A model generated the notes under the pieces. It worked only from the letters and a program-made list of their open reading frames with translations, did not search any database and had not been told where the DNA came from. The position numbers were made by a program, and so were the translations under genes. Shown here in pieces: positions 9,199 through 17,396 of a DNA stretch of 64,000 nt. The stretch lies in contig NZ_JARGNH010000001.1 in assembly GCF_029213205.1 (NCBI RefSeq), forward strand, positions 372,001 to 436,000. The letters run 5' to 3'. Source of the DNA: Pseudooceanicola sp. (lineage in GTDB: Bacteria; Pseudomonadota; Alphaproteobacteria; Rhodobacterales; Rhodobacteraceae). Positions within the stretch are counted from its first letter, which is position 1. Every line of letters starts with the position of its first letter.

Positions 9199-10227
9199 AT
9201 GTTTATTGCCCAGGACCTGGCCCAGGCCGTTGGCCAGACACCGCTGATCCGCCTGCGCAAGGCGAGCGAGGCCACCGGCTGCACCATCCTTGGCAAGGCC
9301 GAGTTCATGAACCCGGGCCAATCGGTCAAGGACCGAGCGGCATTGTGGATCATCCGCGATGCCGTGGCCAAAGGCAAGTTGGAGCCGGGCGGCACCATCG
9401 TTGAGGGCACCGCCGGTAACACCGGCATCGGGCTGGCGCTGGTCGGCGCCTCGATGGGGTTCAAGACCGTCATCGTGATCCCCGAGACCCAGAGCCAGGA
9501 AAAGAAGGACATGCTGCGCCTGGCCGGGGCCGAATTGGTGCAGGTGCCCGCCGCGCCCTACAAGAACCCCAACAATTATGTGCGCTATTCCGAACGGCTG
9601 GCGGCCGAGCTGGCCAAGACCGAACCGCATGGCGCGATCTGGGCCAACCAGTTCGACAATACCGCCAACCGTCAGGCGCATATCGACAGCACCGGGCCCG
9701 AGATCTGGGAACAGACCGGCGGCAAGGTCGACGGCTTTGTCGCCTCGGTCGGATCCGGCGGCACCCTGGTTGGCTGCGCCGAAATCCTGCAGCCGAAAGG
9801 CGTCAAGGTGGCGCTGGCCGATCCGATGGGCGCGGCGCTTTACAGCTATTATACCAGTGGCGAATTCAAATCCGAAGGCGACAGCATCACCGAGGGCATC
9901 GGCCAGGGCCGGATCACCGCCAATCTTGAGGGCTTCACCCCGGATTTCGCCTATCAGATCCCGGATTCCGAGGCGCTGCCCTATGTCTTTGACCTGCTCA
10001 GCGACGAGGGGCTGTGCCTGGGCGGATCGACTGCGATCAACGTGGCCGGGGCGGTGCGGCTGGCCCGCGACCTGGGGCCGGAGCATACCATCGTGACGAT
10101 CTTGTGTGATTACGGCAATCGCTATCAGTCGAAATTGTTCAACCCCGGATTCCTGCGCAGCAAAGGCCTGCCGACCCCTGGCTGGCTGACTGACTCGCCG
10201 CGCTCGATACCCGGCGTATTCTCGTAA
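9199..10227 (+). CDS. cysK: Cysteine synthase A (O-acetylserine sulfhydrylase)
   Basis: PLP enzyme that makes L-cysteine from O-acetylserine and sulfide in the cytoplasm. The 342-residue protein has the PLP lysine at residue 44 in NPGQSVKDRAA, the substrate loop EGTAGNTG, the phosphate-binding GSGGT, and the conserved C-terminal ILCDYGNRYQSKLFNP. ATG 9199 follows an AGGAG site. Adjacency to trgAB fits the reported link between cysteine metabolism and tellurite resistance in Rhodobacter. Confidence 0.95.
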   Translation: MFIAQDLAQAVGQTPLIRLRKASEATGCTILGKAEFMNPGQSVKDRAALWIIRDAVAKGKLEPGGTIVEGTAGNTGIGLALVGASMGFKTVIVIPETQSQEKKDMLRLAGAELVQVPAAPYKNPNNYVRYSERLAAELAKTEPHGAIWANQFDNTANRQAHIDSTGPEIWEQTGGKVDGFVASVGSGGTLVGCAEILQPKGVKVALADPMGAALYSYYTSGEFKSEGDSITEGIGQGRITANLEGFTPDFAYQIPDSEALPYVFDLLSDEGLCLGGSTAINVAGAVRLARDLGPEHTIVTILCDYGNRYQSKLFNPGFLRSKGLPTPGWLTDSPRSIPGVFS

Positions 10228-10231
10228 CCAG

Positions 10232-12709
10232 ATGGCGCGATATCTTCGCCTTGTGCATCTCCTTGCCCTCGCTTTGCTGCTGGCGGGCAGCTTTCTGCCG
10301 GGGGCACAGGCGCAGGCACAGCCGGTGGCGGGCGAGGCCCTCGATTACGAACAATGGGTGACCACCGCCAAACGCGCCGAGGAAGCGGTCGACGCCGCCG
10401 CCGCCTCGGATGAGGCGCTGGAGACCCTGAGAAGCGAGCTGGTCAAATGGCGCGAGGCCTTTGACGCCGCCCGGTCGACCAATGCTGCGGCACTTGAGAC
10501 CGTGCGCGCCCAGTTGGCGGCACTTGGCCCGGTGCCCGAGGACGGTTCCGCCGAGGCGCCGGAGATTGCATCGCAGCGCAAGGAGCTGAACAGCAAGCTG
10601 ACCGAGCTTGAGGCGCCGCGCCGCGCCGCCGATGTCGCCTGGAGCCGGGCCGACGCGTTGATCCGCGCCATCGACCGGATCCTGCGGGAACGGCAAACCG
10701 ACAAATTGCTGGAAATCGGACCCTCGCCACTGAACCCGATCAACTGGCCCGGTGCCGTCACGGCGCTGGGGGATGGGGTCACCCGGATCGTCAATGAAAT
10801 CACCACCGCGTGGAGCAATCCGGTGGTCCGCGCCGAGGCCCGGGCCAACCTGCCGATGACCCTGCTGCTGCTGGCCGTCGCCGCGATTCTGCTGGGCCGG
10901 GGCCGGTACTGGACCGAAAAACTGACGCAGCGGGTGCAGGGGCGCGAACGCACGGCCGAACGGTTCTTGCTCGGCTTTCTCAGCTCGCTCGCGCAGATTG
11001 TGCTGCCGGTCGCCGGGATGATGGCGCTGACCGCGGCGGGGTTTTCCTCGGGTCTGCCGGGGCCGCGCAGCACCCTGATCCTGCAAGTCCTGCCGGGGGC
11101 GATGGTCGCCTTTGCTGTCGCCCGCTGGGTCGGCACCCGGATGTTCCCGGGCAGCGACGTCATCAACCCGCCTTTGGCGTTGGAACCGCAGCGCCGGTTC
11201 GAGGGCCGGATCCACGCCTCGATCCTCGGCCTGATCCTGGCGGTCTATGTGCTGCTGCGCGAATTCGGCCAGGCCGAGAGCTGGGCGCCTGCCACTCTGA
11301 ACACCATCTTGTTCCCGCTGTTCGTTCTGGCCGGGCTGATGCTGGTCCGGGTGTCGCAGCTGCTGCGCCTGCACGGGCTGAACATCGCCAAGCAGGATGG
11401 CGAGCAGAGCTTTCGCTTGCGGCTGATCAATCTGCTGGCGCGCGGCATTGTGGTGCTGGCAATCGCCGGTCCGGTGCTGGCCGGGGTCGGCTATTTCAAC
11501 GCCGGATACGCGATTGTCTTCCCGGTGATCTTTTCGCTGCAGGCCATCGGCGTGGTGATGATCCTGCAACGGGTCTCGACCGAGCTCTACGTGCTGATCA
11601 CCCGCAACCGCGACGACGCGCGTGACGCGCTGCCGCCGGTGCTGGCGGGCTTTGCGCTCTCGGTGTTGTCCGTCCCGGTCTTTGCGCTGATCTGGGGCGC
11701 ACGGCCCACCGATCTGACCGAATTGTGGGAACGGTTCCGGGCCGGATTCACCGTTGGCAGTGCCCGGATCTCGCCAACCGATTTCCTGACCTTCGTGGTC
11801 GTCTTCGGGCTCGGCTTCGTGCTGACCCGGCTGGTGCAGGGCACCCTGCGCTCAACCATCCTGCCGAAGACCCGGATGGACACCGGCGCGCGCAATGCGG
11901 TGGTCTCGGGCCTTGGCTATGTCGGGATATTCCTGGCCGCGATTGTCGCCATCTCCTCGGCCGGGATCGACCTCAGCTCGCTCGCGATTGTCGCCGGGGC
12001 GCTGTCGGTCGGCATCGGCTTTGGCCTGCAGAACATCGTGTCGAACTTTGTTTCGGGCATCATCCTGCTGATCGAACGCCCGGTCAGCGAGGGTGACTGG
12101 ATCGAGGTCGGTGGCAATATGGGATATGTGCGCGCGATCTCGGTGCGCTCTACCCGGATCGAGACCTTTGATCGCCGTGACGTGATTGTGCCGAATGCCG
12201 ATCTGATCTCGGGCGCGGTGACCAACTGGACCCGCGGCAATCTGATCGGGCGGCTGACGCTGGCGGTCGGGGTGGCCTATGGTACCGACACCCGCCGGGT
12301 CGAAACCATCCTGCGCGAAATCGCCGAGGCACAGCCGGTGGTGCTGCTGAAGCCGCCGCCCTTTGTGCTGTTCAAGGGCTTTGGCGCCTCATCCTTGGAT
12401 TTCGAGGTCCGCGCGGTGCTGCGTGATGTGACCCAGATCGTCGCGGTGCAATCCGAGATGAACCACCAGATCGCCGAACGCTTTGCCGCCGAAGGCATCG
12501 AGATTCCGTTCCCGCAACAGGACCTGTGGCTGCGCAATCCCGAAACCCTGACCGGTCGGCAGCCACCACGACCGGCGCCGTCACCGCCGATCAGCGAGCC
12601 GGTGCAGACCTCGGACTTGCCACCGCAAGGGGCAGGGCGCGCGCATCTGCGGGCCGAGGACCTCGATATCGCGCCGGGGCCTCTGCATGAGGGCGAGGAC
12701 AACAAATAG
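10232..12709 (+). CDS. DUF3772 / MscS-type mechanosensitive channel
   Basis: An 825-residue inner-membrane protein. A signal peptide ending near AQAQA (residue 30) leads to a periplasmic DUF3772-type coiled-coil region (to about residue 200), then about ten hydrophobic segments and the MscS pore and beta domain with GIGFGLQNIVSNFVSG and LIERPVSEGDWIEVG. The C-terminal tail is proline-rich and acidic. This layout matches large MscK/MscM-like channels that protect against hypo-osmotic shock. It begins 4 bases after cysK, so it may be cotranscribed with it. Confidence 0.92.
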   Translation: MARYLRLVHLLALALLLAGSFLPGAQAQAQPVAGEALDYEQWVTTAKRAEEAVDAAAASDEALETLRSELVKWREAFDAARSTNAAALETVRAQLAALGPVPEDGSAEAPEIASQRKELNSKLTELEAPRRAADVAWSRADALIRAIDRILRERQTDKLLEIGPSPLNPINWPGAVTALGDGVTRIVNEITTAWSNPVVRAEARANLPMTLLLLAVAAILLGRGRYWTEKLTQRVQGRERTAERFLLGFLSSLAQIVLPVAGMMALTAAGFSSGLPGPRSTLILQVLPGAMVAFAVARWVGTRMFPGSDVINPPLALEPQRRFEGRIHASILGLILAVYVLLREFGQAESWAPATLNTILFPLFVLAGLMLVRVSQLLRLHGLNIAKQDGEQSFRLRLINLLARGIVVLAIAGPVLAGVGYFNAGYAIVFPVIFSLQAIGVVMILQRVSTELYVLITRNRDDARDALPPVLAGFALSVLSVPVFALIWGARPTDLTELWERFRAGFTVGSARISPTDFLTFVVVFGLGFVLTRLVQGTLRSTILPKTRMDTGARNAVVSGLGYVGIFLAAIVAISSAGIDLSSLAIVAGALSVGIGFGLQNIVSNFVSGIILLIERPVSEGDWIEVGGNMGYVRAISVRSTRIETFDRRDVIVPNADLISGAVTNWTRGNLIGRLTLAVGVAYGTDTRRVETILREIAEAQPVVLLKPPPFVLFKGFGASSLDFEVRAVLRDVTQIVAVQSEMNHQIAERFAAEGIEIPFPQQDLWLRNPETLTGRQPPRPAPSPPISEPVQTSDLPPQGAGRAHLRAEDLDIAPGPLHEGEDNK

Positions 12710-12873
12710 GCCGTGCGCGGTTTCGTGACGATCACCAAGAATGAAACCACGGGCACAGAGAACCGCCGGGTCAAAATACACATCTCTTTATCTGAATATA
12801 TCTGCCCGCCATTTGCGCCAGATCAAACCCGGGCCGGGTTCCCCACGATAGCCTCCGCTCAGGAGGATCGCCC

Positions 12874-13092
12874 ATGCGCCATGCCATTCCCGTTCTCATC
12901 GGCCTCACCCTCGGCGGCGGGCTGTCGCTCTGGCTGCTGCCGGATCTGTTCATCCTCGGGCTGCTGATCGGCGGTGTGACCGGCGGCATCATCGCGCGGC
13001 GTCGCTTCGGCGCGCCCGAACCCAGCGAACCGGGCGAATGGTATGACATGAATGAACAGGGCTACGACAACCCCAGCGGCAGCGACGATTGA
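12874..13092 (+). CDS. 72-residue small membrane protein
   Basis: Two adjacent hydrophobic stretches (about residues 5-40, glycine- and leucine-rich, ending at the positively charged IARRRFG) and a polar acidic tail. The start ATG follows AGGAGGATCGCCC, a strong ribosome site. It lies between the MscS-type channel and a secreted peptidoglycan-binding protein, all on the same strand. No family is recognised; possibly a membrane hairpin protein. Confidence 0.6.
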   Translation: MRHAIPVLIGLTLGGGLSLWLLPDLFILGLLIGGVTGGIIARRRFGAPEPSEPGEWYDMNEQGYDNPSGSDD

Positions 13093-13131
13093 GCGGGCTG
13101 GACCCGATGATCACCGACAGGAGATAAAGTA

Positions 13132-14106
13132 ATGACCACACGCACCCGTTTGAGCCTGCGGAGCGGCCTGGCCCTGCTGTTCGCTCTGACCGCGCCGCTG
13201 ACCGCGCTTGGCCAGACCGACAGCGACCGTGCCGCCTGGGACTGCGATGGCAGCATCTGCGTGCAGCGCGAAGAGGTGAGGCTGGGCCAGTTGCATGGCA
13301 GCTTCGAGTATGGCGCCAATGTCAGCGCCTCAAGGGATGCGGCGCGGATCAAGGTGCTGGAGGCACAGCAATACCAGGCCTATGATTTCAACGTGCCATC
13401 GCCGATGAAGATCTACGCCCGTTCGTATCGTGATGAAAACTGGATCCCGTCGGATTGGCCGCGCGATATTGGCATTCAGAGTGGCGGCCCGGGGGTCGAT
13501 CTTTATCGGTCGATCGACGGCAATTCCTGGGAAAAGATCTCGCAGGGCGATCTTTCGCCGGCCGGTGCCTATCTGCGGGTTGTGGTGGTGCAGAGCCGCG
13601 CCGGGTCGACGGCTTATCGGACCTTCTACCCGGCGCGCTGGTGGGTCGACATCTCTTATCGCAAGGTGCGCCCCGACGACGGCTGGACTGATGCGGGTCC
13701 CGACCTGCCGGGACCGGCGCCGATTGGGGGCGCCGGCGACCATTTCACCCCGGTGCTGCCGGATCCTGCGGCTGACCCGGCCGACGGCACCCAGGCCGAA
13801 TGCGGTCCTGGCATGGAATGCCTGCCGGATGGCGGCCAGGTGGCGGTTCCGGTTGCCGACGACACGCCGGTCACTGCCAAACCCGACCCGCGCGACGGTG
13901 GCGCCCTGGCCCGAATGGTGCAGCGCGAGTTGCTGCGCGTCGATTGCTATGACCTGGAGGTCGATGGCATCTGGGGTCCGGGGTCGATCCGGGCGATGAC
14001 CAATTACAACCGCTGGTTCGGCAGCAGCTGGCCGGTGGATCACGCCAGCGCCGATGCCTTGGAAGAATTGCTCGGCGCCCGCGCCCCGGTCTGCGGCGTG
14101 GATTGA
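13132..14106 (+). CDS. Secreted protein with C-terminal peptidoglycan-binding-like domain
   Basis: A 324-residue exported protein: signal peptide ending near ALG/Q (residue 28), an unassigned beta-rich N-terminal half with conserved tryptophans, a proline/aspartate-rich linker around residues 185-245, and a PG_binding_1-like terminal domain (MVQRELLRVDCYDLEVDG then WGPGSIRAM). Such domains bind cell-wall peptidoglycan in the periplasm. Cysteine pairs in the mature part suggest disulfides. It is the last host protein-coding gene before the tRNA and prophage. Confidence 0.7.
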   Translation: MTTRTRLSLRSGLALLFALTAPLTALGQTDSDRAAWDCDGSICVQREEVRLGQLHGSFEYGANVSASRDAARIKVLEAQQYQAYDFNVPSPMKIYARSYRDENWIPSDWPRDIGIQSGGPGVDLYRSIDGNSWEKISQGDLSPAGAYLRVVVVQSRAGSTAYRTFYPARWWVDISYRKVRPDDGWTDAGPDLPGPAPIGGAGDHFTPVLPDPAADPADGTQAECGPGMECLPDGGQVAVPVADDTPVTAKPDPRDGGALARMVQRELLRVDCYDLEVDGIWGPGSIRAMTNYNRWFGSSWPVDHASADALEELLGARAPVCGVD

Positions 14107-14183
14107 ACCGCATCCAGAGCGTCAAACATCCGCGCCTTTCCCTCTTGCAGGGGGCGCGGAGATCGCGTTAATGAGGCCGGACC

Positions 14184-14273
14184 GGAGAGGTGGCCGAGTG
14201 GTCGAAGGCGCACGCCTGGAAAGTGTGTAGGCGGGAGACCGTCTCCAGGGTTCGAATCCCTGTCTCTCCGCCA
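14184..14273 (+). tRNA. tRNA-Ser (anticodon GGA)
   Basis: Complete class II tRNA with a long variable arm, encoded CCA (14271-14273), the D-loop GTGGCCGAGTGGTCGAAGG and T-arm GGTTCGAATCC. The anticodon loop CTGGAAA gives anticodon GGA at 14218-14220, reading UCC/UCU. The acceptor stem GGAGAG pairs with CTCTCC. The first prophage sequences follow directly, so the tRNA marks the host side of the left junction. Confidence 0.95.
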
Positions 14274-14583
14274 CCCAGCCATTTGGGATCCTTCTCCAAA
14301 CGGGCTGCGGTCTAAAAAATCCCGTTATATTTGAAGGTTATAGCGCCAGCACGGTTTTGCGTAGGACGCTGTCAGGCCCCATCTTACCCTACCATCCCAC
14401 TCTCTCGCCCCAATATTCTCCGGACCTGTTGACCATGCATTTTTCAATACGGTTTCAATAACTTGCTGGAACTGAATCAAAAAAATGTCCCGCTTTTGGG
14501 GATTCAGACACAAGTCACGCGAACGGTCCCGGCGACTCGCATCTAAATCTTTGACCCCGCAGCGCTCATTTTGCTTTTGTGAA
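14274..14583. other. Non-coding interval containing the prophage left junction
   Basis: About 310 bases after the tRNA without a convincing gene. It is less GC-rich than the host DNA to the left. Open frames here carry no ribosome site and run into the terminator at 14586-14625. The attachment site (attL) of the serine recombinase should lie in this interval or at the tRNA 3' end, but the partner attR is outside the window, so the crossover cannot be placed. Confidence 0.5.
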
Positions 14584-14585
14584 AA

Positions 14586-14625
14586 TAAAAAAAGCCGTTC
14601 CAAATCATCGGATTGGAACGGCTTT
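14586..14625 (-). terminator. Intrinsic terminator of the integration/lysogeny operon
   Basis: A 13-bp perfect stem (14591-14603 with 14613-14625, core GCCGTTCC/GGAACGGC), 9-base loop, followed on the minus strand by a T-rich tract (14593 down to 14586). It lies 21 bases past the stop of the last gene of the minus-strand operon and reads in the correct direction to end it. Confidence 0.88.
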
Positions 14626-14646
14626 GTGGCAAGGGTGTGCCGAGCG

Positions 14647-15036
14647 CTAGCTGCCTTCATAGCCAAGCGCGGACCGCTGCTCGGCCCAAACCGGCGTCAT
14701 AGGATCGAGCAGCTCCGTCATGCCCACGGACGGTGGATTTCCGTCCAGGATCGCTTCGATGATGTCCGGTGCCAGCAAAGTGAGCCGCATGACGCGCGTC
14801 AGATATGATGGCGAGATCTTCTCGTACTCCGCCAATTCGGCGATCGTTCCCATATCGCCATCCTCAAGGATTTGGCGCCACCGATAGGCGCGGGCCACCG
14901 CCTTGATCAGCGTGTAGTCAGGGCTCCGATTGTTCGTACCGGGCGGAAGCTGCACCTCTTTCCGACCGCCGCGCTTGGCCACGCGGAATGGAATGGTGAC
15001 GGTCACGGTATCTGGGATAGTGGGTTTCTTGCTCAT
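14647..15036 (-). CDS. ParB/HTH-like prophage protein, recombinase-associated
   Basis: A 129-residue basic protein with a helix-turn-helix-like region around residues 64-90 (AELAEYEKISPSYLTRVMRL) that resembles the DNA-binding part of ParB/KorB-type proteins. Its ATG overlaps the recombinase stop (ATGA), so it is translationally coupled to the serine recombinase and is a candidate DNA-binding accessory factor for integration or excision. That role is inferred from position and the HTH only. Confidence 0.65.
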   Translation of the reverse strand: MSKKPTIPDTVTVTIPFRVAKRGGRKEVQLPPGTNNRSPDYTLIKAVARAYRWRQILEDGDMGTIAELAEYEKISPSYLTRVMRLTLLAPDIIEAILDGNPPSVGMTELLDPMTPVWAEQRSALGYEGS

Positions 15037-16349
15037 GCAGCGGCATCCTTATCTTCCGGGCTTTGCAGCAGTTCTTGGGCCAACTCCGTGAGCCCATCGA
15101 TACGCATCCGGACGCTGATGGCGTCGGTGCCAATGTCGACCCGCTTAACGGTCAGCGCGATGATACGTGTCTGCTCGGCCGGGAAGAGTTCATCCCAAAG
15201 CGGATCGAATTGCTGCAGAGCTATGCGCGCATCCTCGAGGGTGATGTCGCGACAATGGCTTTTCGCGGCGTCCCACGCACCGGCGATGATTTCGGGCTGG
15301 CGAAACACCGCACGGACCTGGTCGATCACGGCGGTCTCGATCTCACCGGCCGTGACGCGGCCAATCGGGCAGGATCCAGCGCCGTGCTTTAGGATCGACT
15401 GGCTGACATAGTAGCGATAAAGCTTGCCCCGCTTTCTCGTGTGGGTTGGTGAGAATGCCGCCCCATCGGGGCCGTAGATCAATCCCTTGAGCAGTGCTGG
15501 CGTCTCGGCGCGCGTATTCGCTGCCCGCTTATGTGGACTCTCCTGCAGGATGGTATGAACCTTGTCCCAGATAACGCGGTCAAGGATTGCCTCATGTTCC
15601 CCGGGATAGCTTTCGCCCTTGTGGACTGCTTCGCCGATATAGGCGCGGTTGTTCAGCAGCCGATAGAGGTACTTCTTATCGATCCGATTTCCATTTGGCG
15701 TTAAGAGCCCACGCTGATCGATTTGGTGCGCCAGTTCCGTCGCGGAGCCGATTTCCACGAAACGGCTGAAAATCCAACGAATATGCTCAGCCTTCTTCTC
15801 ATCGACTATGAGCTTGCGATTTTCGACGCGGTAACCGTAGGGCGGCACGCCGCCCATCCAGATGCCCTTCTTGCGGCTGGCGGAAAACTTGTCACGGATG
15901 CGTTCCGCGGTCACTTCACGTTCGAATTGCGCAAAAGACAACAGGATGTTGAGGGTCAAGCGCCCCATGGACGTCGTCGTGTTGAACTGCTGGGTAACGG
16001 ATACAAAGGTGACGCCGGTCCGGTCGAACACCTCAACCAGCTTTGCAAAGTCAGCCAGCGAGCGGCTGAGGCGGTCGATCTTGTAGACCACGACCACGTC
16101 AATCAAGCCGTCCTCGATGTCTTGCATCAGCGCTTTAAGGCCCGGCCGCTCCAGAGTGCCGCCGGACACACCGCCGTCATCATATTGGTCACGGAGCACC
16201 ACCCAGCCTTCAGACCGCTGACTGGCGATGTAGGCCTCGCAGGCTTCGCGCTGGGCATGGAGCGAGTTGAATTCCTGCTCGAGCCCTTCCTCGCTGGATT
16301 TGCGGGTGTAGATGGCGCAGCGCAGTTTGCGCAGGATTGGTTGGTTCAT
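15033..16349 (-). CDS. Serine recombinase / integrase
   Basis: A 438-residue recombinase of the resolvase/invertase superfamily with an N-terminal catalytic domain (YTRKSSEEG; catalytic Ser18 of the YxRxS motif; DRLSR arginines near 93-96), then a recombinase domain (KGIWMGGVPPYGYR) and a zinc-ribbon-like region. Long serine recombinases integrate phages by strand exchange with two-base overlaps. I start it at ATG 16349, which overlaps the DUF2924 stop; upstream in-frame sequence to 16457 is inside DUF2924. It is the only integrase visible for this prophage. Confidence 0.93.
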   Translation of the reverse strand: MNQPILRKLRCAIYTRKSSEEGLEQEFNSLHAQREACEAYIASQRSEGWVVLRDQYDDGGVSGGTLERPGLKALMQDIEDGLIDVVVVYKIDRLSRSLADFAKLVEVFDRTGVTFVSVTQQFNTTTSMGRLTLNILLSFAQFEREVTAERIRDKFSASRKKGIWMGGVPPYGYRVENRKLIVDEKKAEHIRWIFSRFVEIGSATELAHQIDQRGLLTPNGNRIDKKYLYRLLNNRAYIGEAVHKGESYPGEHEAILDRVIWDKVHTILQESPHKRAANTRAETPALLKGLIYGPDGAAFSPTHTRKRGKLYRYYVSQSILKHGAGSCPIGRVTAGEIETAVIDQVRAVFRQPEIIAGAWDAAKSHCRDITLEDARIALQQFDPLWDELFPAEQTRIIALTVKRVDIGTDAISVRMRIDGLTELAQELLQSPEDKDAAA

Positions 16350-16798
16350 GTCCGCCCCCGATAGTTCTTCAGGCCAAAGAAGACCCAGCCATTCCAGCGC
16401 GTGCCGGTGATGGCGCGGGCGATGGCGGACAGCGACTTGTACGGGCGCCCCTGCCATTCATACCCATCGACCGTCACCGTGACGAGATGCTCGACCCCCT
16501 GCCATTCGCGGAGCAGTCTTGTGCCCACGATCGGCTTGATATCGGCACGGATGCGACTTTTCAGGCGATCTCCGCCATCGAGCTCGTCGCCCAGCTTCGC
16601 CAGTCGTTTGAGGGTCTGGGGTTTCAGGCCACCATAGGTCAGTTCCTGAATGCGATAAGCCAGCCGGCTTTCCAGGTAACGCCGGTTGAAGGGCGGTGGC
16701 ATAGTGCCGAACAACTCGCGCCATTGTTTGCGCAAGGCCGGCGTTGGCGTGGTTTTCAACGCGGCGATGCGCGCGGGAATTGGATCATGCTTATTCAT
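16346..16798 (-). CDS. DUF2924 family protein, recombinase-linked
   Basis: A 150-residue protein with the DUF2924 hallmarks: LRKQWRELFGTMPPPFNRRYLESRLAYRIQ (beginning near residue 22) and a C-terminal TVTVDGYEWQGRPYKSLSAIA followed by TGTRWNGWVFFGL. DUF2924 genes are repeatedly found immediately before serine recombinases in alphaproteobacterial prophages, as here with ATGA overlap. The C-terminal portion resembles a small DNA-binding SH3/AP2-like fold, which is inference. Likely partner or directionality factor of the recombinase. Confidence 0.85.
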   Translation of the reverse strand: MNKHDPIPARIAALKTTPTPALRKQWRELFGTMPPPFNRRYLESRLAYRIQELTYGGLKPQTLKRLAKLGDELDGGDRLKSRIRADIKPIVGTRLLREWQGVEHLVTVTVDGYEWQGRPYKSLSAIARAITGTRWNGWVFFGLKNYRGRT

Positions 16799-17045
16799 GC
16801 GAGTTGCTTTCGAGTTTGAGTGGCAAGTCGGAACTGCGCTGTCTCAATGCGCCGGCGTTCATCTCCATCTTTTCGGATGGGTTTTTGCCGGTGGGCACAT
16901 TGGGCCGAGCGAGGGCGAGCGCCAGCAAACTGCAAATCTCAGCCAGACGCTCTTGGGCAGTCATATGGTTGGGGTGTAGTGCGTTGGGCCGTTTCAATGG
17001 GTGGCGTAAGGCATCCCTGTGCAACGCCGGGTTCAAAGCGTTCAT
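16791..17045 (-). CDS. Small recombinase-operon protein A (paralogue of the upstream gene)
   Basis: An 84-residue protein starting at ATG 17045 with an AAAGGAAG ribosome site; its stop overlaps the DUF2924 start by 8 bases. Residues about 20-50 (NALHPNHMTAQERLAEICSL, then LALALARP) match a segment of the gene just upstream (NALHPDRMTVEERRTELRSL, then LALSLFRL). The shared core looks like a single amphipathic helix with a conserved MT-x-x-ER start. No named family is recognised to me; similar micro-proteins occur near alphaproteobacterial serine recombinases, as far as I recall. Confidence 0.6.
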   Translation of the reverse strand: MNALNPALHRDALRHPLKRPNALHPNHMTAQERLAEICSLLALALARPNVPTGKNPSEKMEMNAGALRQRSSDLPLKLESNSHE

Positions 17046-17269
17046 TTTGCTTCCTTTCTGCTTGGATCTGCATGAACGCTCTGGCGAGCTGAGTTGTGTA
17101 GCGAACTTTCTCCATAAATATCAATATTTTGCTGACTTTCGCTTTGATGCAGCCGGAAAAGGCTAAGAGCCAACAAGCTGCGAAGCTCGGTGCGGCGTTC
17201 CTCGACGGTCATGCGGTCAGGGTGCAAAGCATTAGGCCCGGAAATCGGGGAAATATGAGTGCGGCTCAT
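17042..17269 (-). CDS. Small recombinase-operon protein B (tandem paralogue)
   Basis: About 75 residues from ATG 17269 (an upstream in-frame ATG at 17317 is possible but lacks a ribosome site; an AAAGG lies before 17269). It contains NALHPDRMTVEERRTELRSL followed by LALSLFRL, the same core as the next gene downstream, and ends with an ATGA overlap into it. The remaining C-terminal half is polar and unlike its paralogue. Together they suggest a tandem duplication of a helix-only module. Function unknown. Confidence 0.55.
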   Translation of the reverse strand: MSRTHISPISGPNALHPDRMTVEERRTELRSLLALSLFRLHQSESQQNIDIYGESSLHNSARQSVHADPSRKEAK

Positions 17270-17396
17270 TGGGGTGCCTTTCGATTTGACACCCATGAAA
17301 AATCGTCCGCAGATCATTTAATCAATGAAAAACAATGCACTAAGGAAGCCGTGCGCAAAGCTGCGGCGCTGGTCGGGTTTGCGTCGTTTCTCGTGA

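Noticed and set aside
14184-14273. tRNA-Ser 3' end as the prophage core attachment sequence
   Set aside because: The integrase is a serine recombinase and no tRNA fragment is seen elsewhere in the window; the right end is not available.
14325-14666. Reverse-strand open frame of 113 codons after the tRNA
   Set aside because: It runs through the strong terminator hairpin at 14586-14625, has no ribosome site and has an unusual composition.
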